A stretch of 64,000 nucleotides of DNA, taken from assembly GCF_900109825.1 (NCBI RefSeq), contig NZ_FOBL01000006.1, forward strand, positions 1-64,000, given 5' to 3'. Below the pieces are notes generated by a model that worked only from the letters and a program-made list of their open reading frames with translations, ran no database searches and had not been told where the DNA came from. Position numbers and translations under genes: made by a program. Shown one piece after another: positions 16,713 to 25,470 of the stretch. The DNA comes from Alkalibacterium putridalgicola. GTDB taxonomy: Bacteria > Bacillota > Bacilli > Lactobacillales > Carnobacteriaceae_A. Each line of letters begins with the position of its first letter. Within the stretch, counting starts at the first letter, position 1.

Positions 16713-18146
16713 TTACTTTTTTTCTGGGAAAAGTATCCTGAACGTTGTACCTTCATCGATTTCACTTTCAACAGAAATTTTTGCACCATGTAAATTTACG
16801 AGCTGCTGAACGATCGCTAGACCTAGTCCAGATTCCCCAAATTTTGTTTTGGTACGGGATAAGTCTGCTTTATAATAGCGTTCAAAAATATTTTCCATCT
16901 GAACATCTGTCATTCCGATACCTGTATCGCTGACCGTTATCTCGGTTCCTTCAGATGTGAACTGACTGGCTATTTTAATTGTGCCATTATTTGTGAACTG
17001 AAGGGCATTTTTTATCAAATTGACCAGAATTTGTTTCAGCCGGTCATAATCTGCGTAAACATGAATATCATCCATTTCGCCAATGATCAGTTTATTCGAA
17101 GATTCTTTAACGATATCTTTCATCTGTTCACTGATTTCTTCAACGATTTCGGAAAGTGGAATCGTGTGCTTAGTCAACATGATCCGATTGGAACGGATAT
17201 TTTCATAGTCCATATTTTCATTGACCAGGCGAATAAGCCGTCTCGTTTCTTTTCTCATCAATTGTATACTTCTGAGTCGCTGGTTTTCAGGGATGACATT
17301 ATGCTCCAGACCTTCAAGTAGTCCATTAATAGTCGTTAACGGCGTCCGCATCTCATGAGCAGCGTCCTGCATGAAACTCTTTCTCCGCTCTTCCTGATTG
17401 ATCACTTCATCCTGTGATTCTTTCAATGCGATCACCATTCGGTTGAAATCTCGTGTCAGATAATCGATCTCGTCCCGTTCATTATGCTCAAGCTGGATCG
17501 TATACTCCCCTTCGGCCACTTTATGAGCAGCCTTCCGAAGACGATTGACACGTTTGACCTGGTAATGAGCAAAGACTAAACTCATTAGGATCGCAACGAT
17601 CGCAGAGATCAGAAAGGCACTAAAGAGATTCCCTTTCAACTCTTCCATTTGGCGGTTGATGTGGCTGATCGGTGCGCTGACAGTGATAAAACCTGCAAAT
17701 TCCTCAGAGTTTTCGTTGAAATATGGGAGATATACCAGGGTTGTTTCCCTGGGATTACCCAGCAGATCCTCGTGATGTGTCGTTAAGGCGATCCGCTCTC
17801 CTGATTCCAGCTGGTCCAGCTGGTCATCACTTATATTCGCCCGGAAATTTCGGGGAAGATCAGGATACACGATGTTGCCTTCATCACTGAAGACAAAAAA
17901 TGACACTTCCTGAGCAGTCAGCACACGGCGGATGGTATTAAGCTGTGTCGGATCCAAATCTTCATCGACAATGGATTCCGCATAACTGAATAATCTGTTC
18001 TCGGTAGCATTCAAGGCTGTTCTTCTGCCAAAAAGGACCAGTGAAAAGACTGTTACCGCCATCAGCAAAATAATCACGGCTAAAAAACCTAGAAACTGCT
18101 GAAAAAAATAAGGAAGTTTCATTTTAGTCAATTTTTTCGGTATCAT
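16713..18146 (-). CDS. Sensor histidine kinase
   Basis: A 477-residue membrane kinase. Order: membrane segment (about 14-40), extracellular sensor (about 41-170), second membrane segment (about 172-193), HAMP (about 193-245), HisKA with H264 in HEMRTPLT, and HATPase (N box LVNLIKNALQF, G1 DTGIGM, G2 ESGLGLAI). It autophosphorylates and passes phosphate to the response regulator encoded just upstream. Its start overlaps the regulator gene by 23 bp, so the two are translationally coupled; an ATG eight codons later is also possible because no strong ribosome binding site picks between them. Signal unknown. Confidence 0.88.
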   Translation of the reverse strand: MIPKKLTKMKLPYFFQQFLGFLAVIILLMAVTVFSLVLFGRRTALNATENRLFSYAESIVDEDLDPTQLNTIRRVLTAQEVSFFVFSDEGNIVYPDLPRNFRANISDDQLDQLESGERIALTTHHEDLLGNPRETTLVYLPYFNENSEEFAGFITVSAPISHINRQMEELKGNLFSAFLISAIVAILMSLVFAHYQVKRVNRLRKAAHKVAEGEYTIQLEHNERDEIDYLTRDFNRMVIALKESQDEVINQEERRKSFMQDAAHEMRTPLTTINGLLEGLEHNVIPENQRLRSIQLMRKETRRLIRLVNENMDYENIRSNRIMLTKHTIPLSEIVEEISEQMKDIVKESSNKLIIGEMDDIHVYADYDRLKQILVNLIKNALQFTNNGTIKIASQFTSEGTEITVSDTGIGMTDVQMENIFERYYKADLSRTKTKFGESGLGLAIVQQLVNLHGAKISVESEIDEGTTFRILFPEKK

Positions 18147-18834
18147 CGAACTTGTACCCTACTCCCCAAACTGTTTTGATCACCTGCGGTCCATTAGCAG
18201 AAACCTTCTGGCGCAGTTTTTTTATGTGTGCATCGACCGTTCGCTCATCTCCGAAATACTCATAGTCCCAGACCAGCTGAAGCAGTTGTTCTCTTGAGAA
18301 TACACGTCTTGGACTGTTAGCCAGAGTAAAGAGCAAGTCAAACTCTTTCGGAGTCAGATTGTCCAGCGGCTGATTATAAAGACTGACTTCTCGTGTCGTA
18401 CGATCCATTTTCAAATGTTCTGTTTCGATATCATAGGTTATTTCTTCTGAATGAGCGGATTCCTTATTATTTACTCGTCTCAGCAGTGATTTTATCCGTG
18501 CGACAAGCGTCAGTGGACTGAACGGTTTAGTAACATAGTCATCAGCACCGATTTCCAGACCGATCACTTCATCGCTTTCCGAGTCTTTAGCCGTTAACAT
18601 GATGACGGGCACGGACTGGGATTCTTTTCTGATTTCTTTACAGATAGCTATGCCGTCCATTTCAGGCAGCATGATATCCAATATGATCAAGTCAAACTGG
18701 TCAGGAGCCGCACGATATACGTTCAGGCCTTCTTTACCGTTATGAACAAAGGTGGCTTCCCATTCTTCTTTCAAGAAAAACATTTCAATCATTTCACATA
18801 CAGATTCATTGTCTTCAATCATTAAAATATGCAT
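18124..18834 (-). CDS. OmpR-family response regulator
   Basis: A 236-residue regulator with a receiver domain (about 1-120; phospho-acceptor D53 in LIILDIMLPEMDG, switch Lys in ADDYVTKPF) and a C-terminal winged helix (about 135-232, with LTPKEFDLL and VDAHIKKLRQK). It forms an operon with the overlapping histidine kinase gene and is its likely partner. A TGTGACA motif lies about 100 bp upstream (18930-18936); the same hexamer occurs before murA and spx, but a link to this regulator is speculative. Confidence 0.9.
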   Translation of the reverse strand: MHILMIEDNESVCEMIEMFFLKEEWEATFVHNGKEGLNVYRAAPDQFDLIILDIMLPEMDGIAICKEIRKESQSVPVIMLTAKDSESDEVIGLEIGADDYVTKPFSPLTLVARIKSLLRRVNNKESAHSEEITYDIETEHLKMDRTTREVSLYNQPLDNLTPKEFDLLFTLANSPRRVFSREQLLQLVWDYEYFGDERTVDAHIKKLRQKVSANGPQVIKTVWGVGYKFDDTEKID

Positions 18835-18950
18835 GATTTACCTTCTTTCTTTTTTCATTCTACCTTATTATACATACCATAGTTGAATTTTTTGTGTAAA
18901 TCAATGCATGAAACCTAGAATACACAGTATTTGTGACAGTAAATTGAAAA

Positions 18951-19001
18951 GCACGGGATGCAGCCCACATTCTAAACAGAACGTATAGCCGCATACCGTG
19001 C
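18951..19001 (-). terminator. Two-tier hairpin behind ssbB, terminator or structured RNA
   Basis: On the minus strand GCACGGTATGC pairs with GCATCCCGTGC (one mismatch); inside it ACGTTCT pairs with AGAATGT around a GTTT loop, with a purine-rich internal loop between the two stems. TTTTC follows. It sits about 30 bp after the ssbB stop. It can act as a terminator, but the inner stem makes it more elaborate than the others in the window. Confidence 0.6.
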
Positions 19002-19031
19002 AAAGTTTTCCTACGCTATTAAGGTTTATCT

Positions 19032-19355
19032 TTAACCTTTCGCTTTTTTCTGAATAAACTCTATATCATCCACGAGCATCTCAACGACATATTTCGTTTC
19101 ATCCTCGTTCGTCTGGTAAGAGCGGGACTGCATCTTCCCATTAAGTGCAATGAGATCTCCTTTACCACAGTGTTTTTCAAGGATCTCTGCTTTCTTTCCC
19201 CAAGCCACAAAGGGAATGAAATCTGCGTCCGTACTTCCGTCCTTTTTAAACGATTTCCTTACCGCTAATACATTGTTAGTGACCATGCGGCTGTCCCCCA
19301 CACTCCTTAAATCGACCTCTTTGACCATTCGTCCTATCAGTGACACTGTATTCAT
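19032..19355 (-). CDS. ssbB: Short single-stranded DNA-binding protein, SsbB type
   Basis: A 107-residue OB-fold protein (MNTVSLIGRMVKEVDLRSVG, FIPFVAWGKKAEILEKHCGKGDLIALNGKMQSRSY) without the disordered acidic tail and tip of replicative SSB. This short form matches B. subtilis SsbB (YwpH), which protects incoming DNA during natural transformation. The ATG at 19355 begins the conserved domain and follows GAGGAA; the longer reading frame starts are not credible. It is separated from epuA by a strong terminator, so it has its own promoter. Confidence 0.85.
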   Translation of the reverse strand: MNTVSLIGRMVKEVDLRSVGDSRMVTNNVLAVRKSFKKDGSTDADFIPFVAWGKKAEILEKHCGKGDLIALNGKMQSRSYQTNEDETKYVVEMLVDDIEFIQKKAKG

Positions 19356-19459
19356 GTTCTTCCTCTTTTCGTATAGTAGTAGGAAAGAAGATTCTCTTTC
19401 CTCTATATAATAATATTGTGAAAAGAAAAAATATCTCATGAAAAAAATTCAAAAAAAAT

Positions 19460-19499
19460 AAAGCCGTACAAAAAAGGGAGCCCTTTTTTGTACGGCTTT
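19460..19499 (-). terminator. Strong intrinsic terminator behind epuA
   Basis: AAAGCCGTACAAAAAAGGG pairs with its perfect complement (19 bp). It ends the mbl-epuA transcript and lies upstream of ssbB. Confidence 0.85.
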
Positions 19500-19510
19500 G
19501 TACAGTTTAC

Positions 19511-19699
19511 TTAAAATATATAATTTAGGATGTTCTGCCAGATTTCAGGGTTAAATACATCCATTGGCTCGCCGGCTCCACCAATGACACTGTAACCGAT
19601 CATAGTTCCTACTATAAAAGCCGCAGCAATCAGAAGAATAACAATCAAGACCTTTAATATATATATAAGTATGTCTTTAACTACTGTTTTCCATGTCAT
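19511..19699 (-). CDS. epuA: EpuA-family small membrane protein
   Basis: A 62-residue protein of the EpuA family, often annotated DNA-directed RNA polymerase subunit beta without good reason. It has one hydrophobic segment (about 7-35, LKVLIVILLIAAAFIVGTMIGY) followed by a short outside tail ending NPEIWQNILNYIF, as in streptococcal EpuA, whose gene is also near murA. I chose ATG 19699 because GAGGTG lies 7 nt before it; the TTG at 19714 overlaps that site. It follows mbl by about 40 bp and probably shares its transcript. Function unknown. Confidence 0.75.
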   Translation of the reverse strand: MTWKTVVKDILIYILKVLIVILLIAAAFIVGTMIGYSVIGGAGEPMDVFNPEIWQNILNYIF

Positions 19700-19739
19700 C
19701 AGCTTACACCTCAATCATTTTTTCTTAACTTTTTTGTCT

Positions 19740-20726
19740 TTATTTTTTTCTGTTTTTTAAATTTTCAAGAAGAATCCCGGTTCCCAATGCAACAGAATCC
19801 AATGGGTTTTCTGCTTTAAATACCGGAACTTTCAACTCTTCAGCGAATAAGAGCTCGATGCCGTCAAGCATAGCTCCTCCACCTGTCAGAATGACTCCAC
19901 GATCGATGATATCTGCAGACAATTCCGGCGGTGTCTGTTCTAAAACAGCTTTGGCCTGTTCGACAACGATAACCATAGACTCACGTGTTGCTTCCAGCAC
20001 TTCCAATGAAGAGATGGTGATCGTACGCGGAAGACCTGTGACCATGTCGCGGCCTCTGACATCCATTTCATCATTTCTTCCATGATCGTACATGACACCT
20101 ATTTCTTTTTTGATCGTTTCAGCAGTTCGCTCCCCGATGAGCAGCTTATGCTTTTTCTTGACATATTGAGTGATATCATTATCCAGTGTATCTCCGGCTA
20201 TCTTGATGGAACGGCTTGTGACGATCCCTCCCATAGACAGTACGGCAATATCACTGGTTCCTCCCCCAATATCTATGACCATGTTACCGCTTGGCTGAAA
20301 AATGTCCATACCGGCACCGATCGCTGCTACTTTCGGTTCTTCTTCAAGATAGACATTCTTTCCTCCGCTTTTTTCTGCTACTTCTATAATTGCCTTCTGC
20401 TCGATCGCCGTAATATTAGTCGGACAGCAGATAAGAATATTTGGTTTGGATAAAAATCCTTTTACATTCAACTTATCGATAAAGTAAGTCAACATTGCTT
20501 CAGTGATGTCAAAGTCAGCAATAACGCCTCCCTGCAGGGGACGGATCGCTTTAATGTTTCCCGGTGTACGACCCACCATCATGTAGGCATCTTCACCAAC
20601 TGCTAGAACCTCATTCGTTTTTGTATCCAAAGCTACGACAGAAGGCTCGTTCAGCACAATACCTTTGCCTTTTACATGTACAAGTACATTTGCTGTACCC
20701 AAGTCGATGCCAATATCTCTAGCCAT
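19740..20726 (-). CDS. mbl: MreB-family actin-like protein (Mbl)
   Basis: A 328-residue bacterial actin that polymerises under the membrane and guides lateral wall synthesis. Nucleotide-binding motifs are visible: phosphate 1 DLGTANVLV (8-16), phosphate 2 DIGGGTSDIAV (about 152-162) and adenosine loop LTGGGAMLDG (about 282-291). Its place next to murA and epuA favours Mbl over MreB, which usually sits with mreCD; mreCD is absent here. Presence of Mbl implies a rod or ovoid cell with lateral growth. Confidence 0.85.
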   Translation of the reverse strand: MARDIGIDLGTANVLVHVKGKGIVLNEPSVVALDTKTNEVLAVGEDAYMMVGRTPGNIKAIRPLQGGVIADFDITEAMLTYFIDKLNVKGFLSKPNILICCPTNITAIEQKAIIEVAEKSGGKNVYLEEEPKVAAIGAGMDIFQPSGNMVIDIGGGTSDIAVLSMGGIVTSRSIKIAGDTLDNDITQYVKKKHKLLIGERTAETIKKEIGVMYDHGRNDEMDVRGRDMVTGLPRTITISSLEVLEATRESMVIVVEQAKAVLEQTPPELSADIIDRGVILTGGGAMLDGIELLFAEELKVPVFKAENPLDSVALGTGILLENLKNRKK

Positions 20727-20883
20727 CGTGTTTCTCCTCTCACCTATTCATTTCATTAAAAAATAACTGTATCGGGATGCATGATTCTAAAAATGGTTTC
20801 ACTTTATCTATGATACTTAAGATGATAAAAAAGAGCAACACCTATTTGGCAATCTTAAGTATTTATTAACTACTATTTGGTCG

Positions 20884-20953
20884 ATAAACAGAAAAAGAGA
20901 GGGATAAGGAAAGAAGCCGTGCTTCCTTCCTTTCTCTCTCTTTTTCTGTTTAT
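20884..20953 (-). terminator. Very long hairpin terminator overlapping the murA stop
   Basis: An 18-bp perfect outer stem (ATAAACAGAAAAAGAGAG with its complement) continues into a further imperfect A/G-C/T stem of about 14 bp that closes with AAGC/GCTT. The right arm on the plus strand includes the murA stop codon. Confidence 0.7.
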
Positions 20954-22251
20954 GCAGAGACGATCTCAGAATCACTTGTCTCTTTGACCTCTTCATTGAT
21001 GCGTTCAATATCTGCACCTAATTGTTTCATTTTAAGGTGGAACTTAGAATAACCTCTATCCAGATGATGGAGCTGTGACACTTGTGTGTGGCCTTTTGAT
21101 ACTAATCCAGCGAGGATCAGAGAAGCTGATGCACGCAAGTCTGTGGAAGCGACTTCTGCACCCTGCAGTGTATTTCCACCTTGGATAATAAGACTTTGAC
21201 CGTCGATTTTAAACGAGGCATTCATTTTTCGCAGTTCTTCCATATGCATATAACGATTCTCAAAGACTGTTTCCCTCATGATACTTGTCCCTTCGGCAAC
21301 GAGCTGCGCGATCGTCATCGGCGCCTGGAGATCAGTAGGATAGCCGGGATAGGGCTGAGTCTTGACATCTGTCGGCAGAAGCTTTTCAGGGCCAATGACT
21401 TTTAGTCCCTCACTTGTTTCGATGAATGTCGTTCCCATTTCTCCTAATTTTGAAATCAATGGTTTATTATGTTCACTGACAGCATCTTTGATCAGCACTT
21501 CTCCCTGAGTGATCGCAGCGGCAATCATAAAGGTCCCACTTTCTATGCGGTCTGGGATCACGGAATGAGTTGTGGCTTCGAGCGATTCGACTCCAGTTAT
21601 GCGAAGAGAATCTGTCCCGGCACCAATGATCTTAGCTCCCATCTTATTCAGAAAGTTGGCCAGATCAACGATTTCAGGTTCTCTTGCCACGTTTTCTATG
21701 ACACTGGTCCCTTCGGCTAAAGTGGCCGCCATCATAATATTCTGAGTCGCTCCAACACTTGGAAAATCTAGATAAATATGAGCAGCTTTCAGTTTGTCTA
21801 CGGAAGCTTCGATATGTCCATTCCCCACATTCACATCGACGCCCATAGCCTCAAAGCCTTTTAAATGAAGATCGATAGGTCGGGAGCCAATAGCACAACC
21901 GCCTGGCAGCGCAACTTTAGCATAGCCGGTACGGGCAAGCAAAGGACCCATGACAACGATCGATGCACGCATCTTGCTCATAAAATCAAATGGTGTTTCA
22001 TTATTCACTTCTGTTTCAGCATTGGTTCGAATCACCTGATTTTCTTCATCGAACTCAACATTTATGTTTAAATGGTTCAATACTTCATTCATAATATAAA
22101 TATCTGAAAGAAGGGGTATGTTGTCTATAACATTTGTACCTTTACTCGCTAATACTGTGGCAGCTAATATAGGAAGTGCAGCGTTTTTCGCTCCGCCGAT
22201 ATCGACAGAACCTCTCAGCTGTTTCCCTCCGCCTACTATAATTTTCTCCAT
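20950..22251 (-). CDS. murA: UDP-N-acetylglucosamine 1-carboxyvinyltransferase
   Basis: A 433-residue MurA, catalysing the first committed step of peptidoglycan synthesis (enolpyruvyl transfer from PEP to UDP-GlcNAc). Visible: K22-N23 in [10 protein letters not shown], catalytic C119 in [11 protein letters not shown] (the fosfomycin target Cys), and the two repeated inside-out barrel halves. The ATG at 22251 follows GGAGG and gives a normal family length; the longer frame adds an unlikely leader. Firmicutes carry two MurA copies; its position by mbl, epuA and a DUF1146 gene resembles the MurAA locus, but I cannot exclude MurAB/MurZ. Confidence 0.9.
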   Translation of the reverse strand: MEKIIVGGGKQLRGSVDIGGAKNAALPILAATVLASKGTNVIDNIPLLSDIYIMNEVLNHLNINVEFDEENQVIRTNAETEVNNETPFDFMSKMRASIVVMGPLLARTGYAKVALPGGCAIGSRPIDLHLKGFEAMGVDVNVGNGHIEASVDKLKAAHIYLDFPSVGATQNIMMAATLAEGTSVIENVAREPEIVDLANFLNKMGAKIIGAGTDSLRITGVESLEATTHSVIPDRIESGTFMIAAAITQGEVLIKDAVSEHNKPLISKLGEMGTTFIETSEGLKVIGPEKLLPTDVKTQPYPGYPTDLQAPMTIAQLVAEGTSIMRETVFENRYMHMEELRKMNASFKIDGQSLIIQGGNTLQGAEVASTDLRASASLILAGLVSKGHTQVSQLHHLDRGYSKFHLKMKQLGADIERINEEVKETSDSEIVSA

Positions 22252-22364
22252 TCTATGTCCTCCATTTTTTCTGTTCCAGTGATTCTTCATCTCGTGTCTG
22301 ATTTATTGATACGTTATCGATTTATAAAAATAACAGTAGTTGTATTTTAAAACATACTTGATAT

Positions 22365-22431
22365 AGTATATCAGAAAGCCTGTTGAAGGGGAACAGTATG
22401 TAATCCCTTCCTTCGTGACATCTTTGTGACA
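22365..22431 (-). promoter_or_regulatory. murA upstream region: extended -10 and 11-bp direct repeat
   Basis: On the minus strand TGATATACT (an extended -10, core TATACT at 22365-22370) lies about 115 bp before murA. About 45-60 bp upstream of it, TGTCAC occurs twice with an 11-bp step (22415-22420 and 22426-22431). One-helical-turn spacing of a hexamer is the pattern bound by OmpR-family regulators. No good -35 is visible, consistent with activator dependence. Inference only. Confidence 0.4.
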
Positions 22432-22464
22432 ATAAGAACTAGTTTGTCAACCCTTTGTAATGGG

Positions 22465-22695
22465 TTAAAATAGAAAAAATAAGTTCTGAATCGAAAGAAT
22501 AAAGTCGATAAAAAAATTGCTTACCGTGTAACCGACTGCGATCGAGATCACTATATATAATGTCCGTGCTTGAGGAATGTGATGCTTTTTGATGAGTACA
22601 TCAGTCTTTAGCGCCTGCATTGCCCAGAATACAACAAGTACGAAGAACACATGTGAGACTAGATTGACTAGTGACTGCAGCATGACAAGTGGCAT
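22465..22695 (-). CDS. DUF1146 small membrane protein (YwzB-like)
   Basis: A 76-residue protein with two membrane segments (about 8-26 and 46-70) separated by a basic loop (TDVLIKKHHIPQARTLY), matching the DUF1146/YwzB family that is typically encoded just before murA in Firmicutes. The ATG at 22695 has AAAGGA 8 nt upstream; the ATG three codons earlier overlaps that site. Function unknown; probably expressed with cell-envelope genes. Confidence 0.75.
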   Translation of the reverse strand: MPLVMLQSLVNLVSHVFFVLVVFWAMQALKTDVLIKKHHIPQARTLYIVISIAVGYTVSNFFIDFILSIQNLFFLF

Positions 22696-22799
22696 ATGAT
22701 TCATCCTTTCGTTATAATACTAGCATAAACCTTCATATATTTCATTTGTTATGCATATTACACCAACATTACACGTTTTCAAGCCTGTCATATCGGAAA

Positions 22800-22833
22800 A
22801 ATCCCGATAAGAGCGGAAACTCTTATCGGGATT
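22800..22833 (-). terminator. Intrinsic terminator of upp
   Basis: AATCCCGATAAGAG pairs perfectly with its complement over a 6-nt loop (14 bp) and is followed by five T on the minus strand. Confidence 0.85.
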
Positions 22834-22853
22834 CTTTCATTTTTTTATAACGA

Positions 22854-23483
22854 TTATAATGTTCCGAATAATCGGTCTCCTGCGTCACCTAACCCAGGCA
22901 GGATATATCCTTTTTCATTCAGTTTCTCATCTAATGAGGCAGTGTAGATGTCCACATCCGGGTGGGCATCCTGCAGAACTTTAACACCTTCAGGAGCTGC
23001 AACCAAACACACGAATTTAATGTTCGATGCGCCACGTTTTTTCAATGCATCGATGGCAGCTACTGCTGACCCACCGGTCGCCAGCATCGGATCAACAACA
23101 AGTAGCTGACGCTCTGATAAGTCGGAAGGCATTTTAATGAAGTATTCAACGGGTTCCATCGTATCGTGGTCACGATACATCCCCACATGACCAACTTTAG
23201 CTGCCGGAATGAGATCCAGCATACCATCGACCATACCTAGACCTGCTCTTAAAATAGGAACGATCACTACTTTTTTACCTGCCAGCTGTTTCTGAACAGT
23301 TTTTACGAGCGGTGTTTCGATTTCGACATCCTGAAGTGGCATTTCTCTTGACACTTCATACGCTAATAATCGTGCGATTTCATTAACAACTTCTCTGAAA
23401 TACTTTGTCCCTGTATTTTTGTCTCTGATGATTGTCAACTTATGCTGAATTAGCGGATGATCTATAACTTGAACGTTTCCCAT
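22854..23483 (-). CDS. upp: Uracil phosphoribosyltransferase
   Basis: A 209-residue enzyme converting uracil and PRPP to UMP in pyrimidine salvage. It starts [21 protein letters not shown], has the PRPP loop [16 protein letters not shown] (about 129-144) and the C-terminal uracil site [17 protein letters not shown]. Family length and motifs are complete. It lies about 90 bp behind sua5; no glyA or atp genes are adjacent, unlike B. subtilis. Confidence 0.95.
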   Translation of the reverse strand: MGNVQVIDHPLIQHKLTIIRDKNTGTKYFREVVNEIARLLAYEVSREMPLQDVEIETPLVKTVQKQLAGKKVVIVPILRAGLGMVDGMLDLIPAAKVGHVGMYRDHDTMEPVEYFIKMPSDLSERQLLVVDPMLATGGSAVAAIDALKKRGASNIKFVCLVAAPEGVKVLQDAHPDVDIYTASLDEKLNEKGYILPGLGDAGDRLFGTL

Positions 23484-23576
23484 GATCCGGCTCCTTTTTT
23501 ATGCTATTCTATTTCTTTTATTATTGTACAGAAAGTCTGAAGAAGTTTCCAGAAAAATCAGGATTTATCTTGATGT

Positions 23577-24587
23577 TTATAGAATCCGACTCGCTGCTTT
23601 TTCCAGCCGGTTCATATAAGCGGTGCCGATACCTGTTTTCTGATATGGTTCGACCAGAATGACTGATATGTCTTCATCATCAAGCTCTCTCAAGGCAGAG
23701 AACAGTCGAGCGGCAGCCTGCTGTGGTCTATTTTTATCACCTAAAGAACAGTTCTTTCTCCAGTCAGTCTTTAAATGTTTAAGCCAGTCCTCACTTGCCA
23801 GCAAACCGACGTTTTCTCCCTCTACCTCAAGCTGATCCAGGATTTCTTTTGCTTCGGCTAAAGATTCCGGCAAGACCCAGACTGGCTTTTCAGGAGAATA
23901 GTGCTTGTATTTCATTCCAGGGGATTTAGGGGCAGCCGAGTCATCGCTTAAATGAGCATCCAGCCACACATGGCCCAGCACAGCTTCCAGCTCTTCACGA
24001 GTGACCCCTCCCGGACGTAGAATCGTCGGTTTTTGGGGATCCGTTAAATCAAGAACAGTGGATTCCAGGCCTACTCCTGTTGCTCCGCCATCAAGGATCG
24101 CTTTGATTTTTCCCTCTAAATCTCTTTTGACATGCAAAGCCGTCGTTGGACTTGGCTTGCCGGAAGAGTTGGCACTGGGTGCAGCCAGCGGAACACCGAC
24201 TTTGTCGATGAGTGCAAGGGCGACAGGGTGACTGGGCATTCTTACCCCTATCGTTTCCATACCGCCTGTTACCGAGGAGGCTATGGGCCCCTTTTTATTC
24301 AGTACCAGCGTACAGGGACCTGGCCAGAAATGACTGATGACTTTCCTGGCGACATCGGGAACGGATTCAACATAACGCTCCATCTGTTTTATGGAAGCCA
24401 CATGGATGATCAGCGGATTGTCGCTGGGACGGCCTTTTGCTTCAAATATCTTTCTGACTGCCTCTTCATTCGTTGCATCTGCCCCTAAGCCATACACCGT
24501 TTCAGTCGGGAAAGCCACGACTTCACCGCTTTTCAAATACTCTGCAGCTTCGTCTATATTACTGGAATCAAGAAAGGCTGTCTGCAT
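23577..24587 (-). CDS. Threonylcarbamoyl-AMP synthase, Sua5 type
   Basis: A 336-residue enzyme making threonylcarbamoyl-AMP from threonine, bicarbonate and ATP for the t6A37 tRNA modification. The N-terminal YrdC domain (about 1-200) includes FPTETVYGLGADA, FEAKGRPSDNPLIIH and SANSSGKPSPTTA; the linker motif SPGMKYKHYSPEKPV leads into the C-terminal Sua5 domain (about 225-336). The ATG at 24587 has AAGGAG 6 nt upstream and lies 1 bp after the prmC stop, showing tight operon structure (tdk-prfA-prmC-sua5). Confidence 0.92.
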   Translation of the reverse strand: MQTAFLDSSNIDEAAEYLKSGEVVAFPTETVYGLGADATNEEAVRKIFEAKGRPSDNPLIIHVASIKQMERYVESVPDVARKVISHFWPGPCTLVLNKKGPIASSVTGGMETIGVRMPSHPVALALIDKVGVPLAAPSANSSGKPSPTTALHVKRDLEGKIKAILDGGATGVGLESTVLDLTDPQKPTILRPGGVTREELEAVLGHVWLDAHLSDDSAAPKSPGMKYKHYSPEKPVWVLPESLAEAKEILDQLEVEGENVGLLASEDWLKHLKTDWRKNCSLGDKNRPQQAAARLFSALRELDDEDISVILVEPYQKTGIGTAYMNRLEKAASRIL

Positions 24588-24588
24588 A

Positions 24589-25470
24589 CTATTCTCCTTC
24601 TTTCTCTTTCTGTATCTCGTTTCTAATATGGATCGTCCGGTCATGATGGTTAAAATCTTTTTCTAGGGTTATTTTTGCCTCTGGAAAATAGCTTTGACAT
24701 AATCGTCTGATCTGGTCTCCTTGTCTGTAACCAAATTCAAAGATCATATAACCACCGGGATTCAACCGATCGACTGCATCAGCGGCTATCTTCCTGTAAA
24801 AGTAAAGCCCCTCTTCTTCTGCAAATAAGGCGATATGCGGTTCATATTCAATGACCGATTCATCCATGACACTACGTTCGGACTGACTGATATAAGGTGG
24901 ATTGGAGAGGATCAAATCAAACTTTCCTTCAACATCCGTCATCATATCACTTAGATAAAAAGTGACCTCAGCACCCAGATTTTCAGCATTCAGTCTGGCG
25001 ACATCCAGCGCTGCCTGACTGATATCGACAGCAACGACCTCATCCTGTGGCCGTTCGAGTTTATGGCTGACAGCGAGGACGCCCGACCCGGTCCCTATAT
25101 CGATGACACGCAACGGTCTGTCAGGAAGCTGTCTGATATATTCGTGGAACCATTCTTCTGTTTCCGGCCGGGGAATAAGTGTAGCTTCCGTCACCTTAAA
25201 CTGACGGTCATAGAACCACTCATGACCCACGATCTGCTGAGGCGGTCTGCCTTTGCCTGCCTCAGTGATATCTTTAACGTAAATATCCTTATCCCGTTGG
25301 TCCATCACTTTTTTCTGAAGACGGATAAAATCCGTCAGAGATAACGCGAACCGCTCTTTCATCAGCCATTTAGCGATTTGGGTATCTCGATGTTTCTGTT
25401 CTAAAAAAGAAGAAGCCCAGGAAAGGACTTCTGCATATGTTGAGGCTTCGCTCAGTGATTTAGTAGTCAT
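24589..25470 (-). CDS. prmC: Release factor glutamine methyltransferase
   Basis: A 293-residue SAM-dependent enzyme that methylates the GGQ glutamine of RF1/RF2. A helical N-terminal domain (about 1-90) precedes the methyltransferase domain with SAM loop DIGTGSG (124-130) and the catalytic NPPY (190-193). It overlaps its substrate gene prfA by 11 bp and is followed by sua5 after 1 bp. Confidence 0.95.
   Translation of the reverse strand: MTTKSLSEASTYAEVLSWASSFLEQKHRDTQIAKWLMKERFALSLTDFIRLQKKVMDQRDKDIYVKDITEAGKGRPPQQIVGHEWFYDRQFKVTEATLIPRPETEEWFHEYIRQLPDRPLRVIDIGTGSGVLAVSHKLERPQDEVVAVDISQAALDVARLNAENLGAEVTFYLSDMMTDVEGKFDLILSNPPYISQSERSVMDESVIEYEPHIALFAEEEGLYFYRKIAADAVDRLNPGGYMIFEFGYRQGDQIRRLCQSYFPEAKITLEKDFNHHDRTIHIRNEIQKEKEGE

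Noticed and set aside
19511-19699. RNA polymerase beta subunit, as this family is often labelled
   Set aside because: A 62-residue single-span membrane protein cannot be RpoB; the label comes from propagated annotation of EpuA.
20817-21017. 66-aa minus-strand ORF downstream of murA
   Set aside because: It overlaps the end of murA in another frame and runs through the murA terminator.
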